A stretch of 11,821 nt of DNA from Candidatus Cloacimonadota bacterium (GTDB lineage: Bacteria > Cloacimonadota > Cloacimonadia > Cloacimonadales > WRIO01), in the NCBI GenBank assembly GCA_017998585.1, contig JAGOCT010000024.1, positions 1 through 11,821 on the forward strand, given 5' to 3'. Under the pieces are notes generated by a model. That model was not told the DNA's origin. It saw only the letters and a list, made by a program, of their open reading frames with translations, and did no database searches. How positions within the stretch are numbered: position 1 is the first letter of the stretch; each line of letters opens with the position of its first letter. Shown piece after piece: positions 7,915-11,821 of the stretch. A program made the translations under genes and the position numbers.

Positions 7915-8743
7915 TCCGAATCCCACAAAAGATTTATCCAGTTGTGTGCATGCGCTCTGGATAGGGAATCAGTTGAGTCCGTTGGAAATACTAACCATTG
8001 AATCGTTTCTGCAATGCGGGCACAGTTTTGTTCTTTGGACCTACGATAAAATCATAACACCATTAACGAAACAATTGATCCAACGGGATGCTGGCCTGAT
8101 CATTTCCCGTGAGCAGGTTTTTGCTTACAGGAACAAGAATCAATTCGGCCACGGCAAAGGCAGCTATGCCGGATTCTCTGATATTTTCAGATATAAGGTA
8201 CTATATGAATACGGCGGCTGGTGGGCGGATATGGATATAACCTGCCTGAAACCGCTGGATTTCAAGGCGCCATACGTTTTCCGCACCCATCACGACCTGA
8301 AAGTGGTGGGTAATATTATGAAATGCCCTCCCAAAAGCGAACTGATGAAACGCTGCTATGAAAGAGCTATCGTAGAAGTGGATGCGGACAACCGGGACTG
8401 GAACAAACCCATTCAGATCCTGAACGATGTCATTGAGGAACTGGGTTTACAACAGTACATTGTGGAAATGTCGAACCGGGACAGTTGGAACGATGTCCGG
8501 AAAATGATCGCCGGCAAAAAAGAAATACCGGAGGAATGGTTTGTGATCCATTGGGTAAATGAGGAGTGGAGACGTAACATGATCAATAAGAATTACTGTG
8601 GAGAAAATTCGGTTCTATATTCATTATATAAAAAATATGGTGTACCATTGGTCAAACTTCCCTGGTTAACCAGGGTTAAAAACAAACTGAAGTTAACTAT
8701 TACGCTGGCAATTATTTATTATTTTTGGTCACACAGAAGGTAA
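7904..8743 (+). CDS. GT32-type (Och1/capsular) glycosyltransferase
   Basis: The protein follows the small glycosyltransferase family with a DXD motif found in capsule loci. HALWIGNQLSPLEILTIESF near the start is the usual opening, then SFVLWTYD, then FSDIFRYKVLYEYGGWWADM and D, holding the D-x-D catalytic pair within GGWWADMD, and VIHWVNEEWRR near the end. An ATG at 7880 would add eight residues (MKEHLSSI) but give a 35-base overlap with the upstream gene. I prefer the ATG pair at 7904/7907, which overlaps by 11 or 8 bases and starts just before family-like sequence; 7880 cannot be excluded. A hydrophobic C-terminal stretch (last 18 residues or so) may touch the membrane. Enzymes of this family use nucleotide sugars in the cytoplasm. 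The middle of the gene is richer in GC (about 50% in a counted line) than both neighbours, and its last 150 bases turn AT-rich. Confidence 0.85.
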   Translation: MMSDPNPTKDLSSCVHALWIGNQLSPLEILTIESFLQCGHSFVLWTYDKIITPLTKQLIQRDAGLIISREQVFAYRNKNQFGHGKGSYAGFSDIFRYKVLYEYGGWWADMDITCLKPLDFKAPYVFRTHHDLKVVGNIMKCPPKSELMKRCYERAIVEVDADNRDWNKPIQILNDVIEELGLQQYIVEMSNRDSWNDVRKMIAGKKEIPEEWFVIHWVNEEWRRNMINKNYCGENSVLYSLYKKYGVPLVKLPWLTRVKNKLKLTITLAIIYYFWSHRR

Positions 8744-8757
8744 TTTCTTATATTTTG
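8724..8757 (+). promoter_or_regulatory. Possible Bacteroidota-type promoter before the GT-C gene
   Basis: A TTTG at 8724-8727 is followed, after 21 bases, by TATATTTTG (8749-8757). The Bacteroidota sigma-70 consensus is TTTG, 19-21 bases, TAnnTTTG; the second box here has one base too many. It would place transcription start shortly after the preceding gene ends, within the 67-base gap that is the widest inside the operon. This is a pattern match in AT-rich DNA only. Confidence 0.2.
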
Positions 8758-8810
8758 CATTCGTTATTTATCAAGTCGTTCCGGGAAACGATAAACAGGT
8801 TTTAGACACT

Positions 8811-11096
8811 ATGAAGAAAATAAAAACTGCGATTTATATTATAACTGCTTCTGTAATATTATTTGCAATAATTGTCTTTAGTATACTGACAAAAAGATAT
8901 TTGTCTTGTGTAAAAATCTGTCAACCTTTTACAATCCAGTTGGAGGGAATCAGGGATGCTGTTAACTGTGATATAAAAATTTATGGAATAACGCCATTTC
9001 TACGCAAAATCAATCTGGAGCATATTGATTCCCTGTCATGGCAATTTGACAACTATAGTAGTTTCTCAAACCTGGAAATAGCTGGTAATAAAACTGATAT
9101 TTCAGAAATAAAATCAGTAAAAATCCATGTGGAAAATAAACAGTATGTAATCAGCAGTTCTGGATTTCAGTTTGATGATGGTAATGTATTATTAATAAAA
9201 GACCTTGATACTGGTGTTTCAAAAATGGATGTCTTGAAGTCCATTTTTCATTGGAGTATTTTCAGAACCCTGATAATCATATCTATATTTTCCCTTATAT
9301 TAGTCGGACTAAAACAATTCTCCATAATACAAAAGATCCAAGATATAAGTAACCACCTGGGTTTTATTAAACAACCTTATTTAATCCTGATCTGTTTGCT
9401 CCTCTTTCTGGTATACATAACAATATTTTTATCATTTGTCAGATATGAGAATACAGTTAAAATTCAGGGTGATTCATTTGGTTATCAGTTTCGAGGTGTA
9501 AATTATGCCCTAAAAGCAGAAACAGGAAACGGAGATTTGTTCCTGAAATACATGCTGTCAAAAGAGACAATTGATAAAAGAACAGGGTATGAGTATGCAT
9601 TGCAAAGGGGGCCATACCCTGATATAGCTTGTCCACCGGTTTATCCAATGTTCTTGGGGATAGTTTACAGAATTTTCGGAGTGTCACCAGCCATAGCAAG
9701 ATACTCCCAGCTTATTATGCTGCTCTTGGTGGCTTCATTCTTTCCTTATCTAGGTTTTTTAATTCGACAAAAGACAGGATTTTGTATAGGTTTACTGTCT
9801 GGTCTGATATTTATCCTGATCCATTACAAAATGGCTGAAGAAATCATGACCGAAAGCATTCAAATATTCACGCTGTTCATTGCTTCCGTTAGCGTCTTGT
9901 ATTTTGAACGGCAAACTACTTTTTTTACAGCTTTTCTGACAGGTATATTATTGGCGATAAGTCTTTTGGTCAAAGGAATCATTTTAATGATTCCTATTTT
10001 CTATTTCATGTATGTTTTCATCTTAAGCCTGAATCAAAAGTATTTAAGGGCTAAACTGACAATTATGATTGTCTCGTTTCTGTTTATTATAATGCCGTGG
10101 ACAATTTATGCGAACATACACAGTGGATTCATAGTGAAAGATTTTCTTTCCAAAAAAGATTTAGGACAATTAATTGATGAAATTGATAAACTGATTCATA
10201 AAAGGACGACTTCCACGGATTCAGTTTTTGTTTCCTCTTTTCGTGATTTCATCAATTCGGATGTAAATTTGTCAAAATTAGTGAACATAAATTTTATCAC
10301 CCAAAAGGATATTTCCATTGTAAATAATTCCATTATTGACGCGCCTTTTTTATCCGTGAAGGAGAAAGCAGACAGTATAGTTTGGATTATCAACAAAATA
10401 GATTTTCAATTCAGATCCTTTAGAAATTCGCCATCAATTGATTTTTTGGGAAATACTTTTACTTTTAATCTTAACAAATTTGTTTTAATATCGACAAATT
10501 CCGAAAAAGCTCTTCTTGAATCGAATAATAAAACCAGTATTGATGGCGATTGGCACAGAAATGACTCCATATTAAAAACATATGATGAAAATTTAAATAA
10601 ACCAGGTTTCATTAGAGTAATCATTTTTTACTATAAAAATCACGGACTTATTCCCATTATCTTTTTAAATAAACTCCACCTGGCATTCAGAAATTACCTG
10701 TTTTTTTCTTTGTTAATTATTCTGATTATCTTAGATTTCATTGTGCACAAGACAAAGCTTAATATCAGTAAATATCAAAAATGGTTCTTCCCGGTTTCAA
10801 TTGTGACAATTGTAGTTCTAACGATGGTATGTTCTGCTTTTAAACCGGTTTTTTTGGTTTGCTTTTTTATATCGCTGATTTTAATTGTTTTTGCAGTGCT
10901 TAGAAAAACACCATTGATAATATTCAGATTGCCGGCCATATTCCTGATCTCCATCATCAGTTTTATACTTGTCACCCTTATTTTTTATGGAAGTGAACGC
11001 TTTATCTCAATAATAAGTTGGATTATTATTTTTACAGCTTTGTTTCATTTCTTTGAATTGATTCGCCAGTTTTATGGTAATGAGCAACTCAATTGA
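8811..11096 (+). CDS. Large GT39/ArnT-like GT-C membrane glycosyltransferase
   Basis: The 761-residue protein opens with one membrane helix (about 7-27), then a predicted extracytoplasmic domain of about 115 residues (30-145) that looks beta-rich. The GT-C core follows. After helices near 149-168 and 188-210 comes IQGDSFGYQFRG (218-229), whose D221 lies where GT39-type enzymes keep the acidic catalytic residue, then PPVYPMFLGIVYRIFG (275-290), SPAIARYSQ (292-300) and, later, MTES and LLVKGIILMIP. A polar loop of roughly 150 residues, ending in a region like FIRVIIFYYKNHG, separates these helices from four or five C-terminal ones. Family members use a polyprenyl-phosphate sugar and transfer it outside the inner membrane to a lipid or polymer. 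Its place after UbiA fits a supply-and-use pair. The 3' half is extremely AT-rich (18% GC in one counted line). The N-terminal soluble domain is unlike ArnT and its role is unknown. Confidence 0.8.
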   Translation: MKKIKTAIYIITASVILFAIIVFSILTKRYLSCVKICQPFTIQLEGIRDAVNCDIKIYGITPFLRKINLEHIDSLSWQFDNYSSFSNLEIAGNKTDISEIKSVKIHVENKQYVISSSGFQFDDGNVLLIKDLDTGVSKMDVLKSIFHWSIFRTLIIISIFSLILVGLKQFSIIQKIQDISNHLGFIKQPYLILICLLLFLVYITIFLSFVRYENTVKIQGDSFGYQFRGVNYALKAETGNGDLFLKYMLSKETIDKRTGYEYALQRGPYPDIACPPVYPMFLGIVYRIFGVSPAIARYSQLIMLLLVASFFPYLGFLIRQKTGFCIGLLSGLIFILIHYKMAEEIMTESIQIFTLFIASVSVLYFERQTTFFTAFLTGILLAISLLVKGIILMIPIFYFMYVFILSLNQKYLRAKLTIMIVSFLFIIMPWTIYANIHSGFIVKDFLSKKDLGQLIDEIDKLIHKRTTSTDSVFVSSFRDFINSDVNLSKLVNINFITQKDISIVNNSIIDAPFLSVKEKADSIVWIINKIDFQFRSFRNSPSIDFLGNTFTFNLNKFVLISTNSEKALLESNNKTSIDGDWHRNDSILKTYDENLNKPGFIRVIIFYYKNHGLIPIIFLNKLHLAFRNYLFFSLLIILIILDFIVHKTKLNISKYQKWFFPVSIVTIVVLTMVCSAFKPVFLVCFFISLILIVFAVLRKTPLIIFRLPAIFLISIISFILVTLIFYGSERFISIISWIIIFTALFHFFELIRQFYGNEQLN

Positions 11097-11300
11097 CTTA
11101 CTATCAGGCGCATTTTTCAACTACTGAAGGTCTTTGATGGCAGTTGTAAAATTTCTGTTTAACCTCGGAGAAGAAGTTCATTTTTCGATGCTGATCTCAG
11201 GTTTAAGTCCTTTGCCAAGTAGCAGATCAGCTTCAATCCCTTTATGGGTGCGATAGTACAAATAATCAACCCAACTTGCCGTTTTCGACTGGTCAACCGG
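11097..11300 (-). pseudogene. Decayed C-terminus of an AAA+ ATPase with DUF4143 domain
   Basis: On the minus strand, from about 11300 downward, one frame reads DYLYYRTHKGIEADLLLGKG then LKPEISIEK. It reaches a TGA (11180-11178), continues in the same frame as TSSPRLNRNFTTAIKDLQ, meets a TAG (11123-11121), and goes on LKNAPDS. Reading through both stops gives the typical end of DUF4143 ATPases: Y-x-RT-x2-G-x-E-x-D, then I-E-[IV]-K, then a segment with a Lys/Arg-x3-F and an A-I-x-DL before LKN. The stops and the absence of any upstream P-loop region show that it is dead. In intact genes this region is the PD-(D/E)xK-like tail of a putative defence or toxin-antitoxin-like ATPase. The match is from motif memory and not from an alignment. 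Confidence 0.65.
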
Positions 11301-11332
11301 ATTAAAGAAAACCAAAATAGAAAAGCAATCTC

Positions 11333-11376
11333 CCCAAAAGAAAAAGTGGGTGGCCGCTACTTCACAACCACCCACT
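11333..11376 (-). terminator. Rho-independent terminator-like hairpin
   Basis: AGTGGGTGG (11345-11353) and CCACCCACT (11368-11376) form a perfect nine-base stem with a 14-base loop. On the minus strand the stem is followed by TTTTTCTTTT (complement of 11336-11345), the T-rich run expected of an intrinsic terminator. The plus strand has no such run. It lies about 140 bases downstream of the transposase stop and would end transcription coming from the right. The long loop lowers confidence. Confidence 0.45.
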
Positions 11377-11421
11377 CCACTTCAAAATTACTCTACTTGC
11401 GAATGTCCTTGACTGACTTTC

Positions 11422-11519
11422 TGATCAAAAGGCTGAAAGCCTTTATCAATCCAGCCCAGGGCGTTGCCCTGGGTTAATTGAATGGTAAAATACCTGATGC
11501 GCCCTGAAAGGGCAAATCA
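11422..11519. repeat. REP-like cluster of three hairpins beside a Y1 transposase
   Basis: Hairpin one: AAAGGCT (11428-11434), loop GAA, AGCCTTT (11438-11444), with an outer TGAT/ATCA arm (11422-11425, 11445-11448) and a two-base bulge. Hairpin two: AGCCCAGGGC, loop GTT, GCCCTGGGTT (11453-11475), with an outer TCAAT/ATTGA arm (11446-11450, 11477-11481). Hairpin three: GCCCT (11501-11505), loop GAA, AGGGC (11509-11513), with the same TGAT/ATCA outer arm (11495-11498, 11516-11519). Hairpins one and three share plan, loop and outer arm. This fits a REP pair around a central stem, as found with REP-associated Y1 transposases. The right arm of hairpin three contains the stop codon of the transposase gene. 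Confidence 0.7.
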
Positions 11520-11821
11520 ATCAGTAAATAAATACCGTTGATCAAAATCAATCTCATATTCTGTCAGAAACAAAATCAATTCCTCTTCAAACGTCCGCTT
11601 TTTGTGATGTTCTTCCTGTTCTTCAATGTACATTCTGGTTTTTTGAACCCATGCTGGACTAACTGAAAACCCGGAATATCCCCCTTGCCAGTAAAATTTC
11701 GAATAGTATGGATCAAGTGTCTTTATCCATCTGCTGCTATGACGCTTTATTTCTTCTGTCAATGTAGCCAGACAAACATTTTTGGACATGACACATAAAA
11801 TATGCACATGATTGTTTGTCC
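11517..11821 (-). CDS. IS200/REP-associated Y1 transposase, C-terminal part
   Basis: The gene enters from beyond the right edge. The frame is open to base 11821 and reads NNHVHIL at its first codons, the His-hydrophobic-His (HUH) metal site of Y1 transposases, so the GTG that could be taken as a start (11807) lies inside the motif and is not the true start. Further on come a Ser-Ser-Arg-Trp stretch, FYWQGGYSGFSVS (the W-Q-x-G-[FY]-x-x-F-S pattern), and MYIEEQEEHHKKRTFEEE, which holds the catalytic Tyr and the Q-x-x-H-H motif, ending DQRYLFTD at the stop 11519-11517. The visible part is intact and resembles the end of proteins near 150 residues. Such enzymes cut and join single-stranded DNA at hairpins, and the hairpins directly behind its stop are the likely substrates. 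It may be active; the N-terminus cannot be judged. Confidence 0.9.
   Translation of the reverse strand, partial: TNNHVHILCVMSKNVCLATLTEEIKRHSSRWIKTLDPYYSKFYWQGGYSGFSVSPAWVQKTRMYIEEQEEHHKKRTFEEELILFLTEYEIDFDQRYLFTD

Noticed and set aside
11244..11477. 77-residue plus-strand frame near the right edge
   Set aside because: It crosses the DUF4143 remnant, the terminator-like hairpin and two REP hairpins, and has no protein-like features.
11422..11519. CRISPR array
   Set aside because: The repeats are short hairpins of differing sequence without equal spacers, and no cas gene is present.

Overview
The window looks like an accessory surface-glycan locus from a bacterium of the Bacteroidota or a close relative. 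The genes lie almost end to end, Shine-Dalgarno sequences are weak or absent, base composition is low-GC and patchy, and the flanking debris is of types common in that phylum: an IS200/REP-type Y1 transposase with hairpin repeats and a DUF4143 ATPase remnant. The assignment rests on gene style only, as no ribosomal or housekeeping marker is present.

Left edge (1-1137). On the minus strand is the N-terminal part of a TMTC-like GT-C membrane protein that runs off the window. Divergent from it is the wreck of a polysaccharide-export ABC ATPase (Wzt/TagH type). Its Walker A lysine is replaced and its homology stops near 930. There the sequence passes into AT-rich DNA that is open in another frame up to 1137, which looks like the tail of a second broken gene.

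Island (1127-2197). A very AT-rich radical SAM gene with a SPASM-like cysteine-rich C-terminus follows. No recognisable peptide substrate lies next to it.

Main operon (2296-11096, plus strand). Six genes are closely spaced: a complete class-II AsnB-type amidotransferase, a UbiA-family prenyltransferase, a GT8-like GT-A glycosyltransferase with an amphipathic insert, a radical SAM protein with its accessory-cluster domain before the core, a GT32-type (Och1/capsular) glycosyltransferase, and a large GT39/ArnT-like GT-C protein. Together they suggest a pathway that makes a polyprenyl-linked donor (UbiA), builds and amidates a glycan (two GTs and AsnB), modifies it or an attached moiety by radical chemistry (the radical SAM protein), and transfers a sugar across the membrane (GT-C). 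The product is not known. The mix of UbiA, AsnB, radical SAM and GT-C is the best candidate here for an undescribed system.

Right edge (11097-11821). On the minus strand are a decayed DUF4143 ATPase C-terminus with two in-frame stops, a terminator-like hairpin, a three-hairpin REP-like cluster, and the C-terminal part of a Y1 (HUH) transposase that enters from beyond the window. Both edges therefore carry broken genes, and GC content changes sharply between neighbouring genes. Both signs fit a locus assembled by repeated gene exchange.
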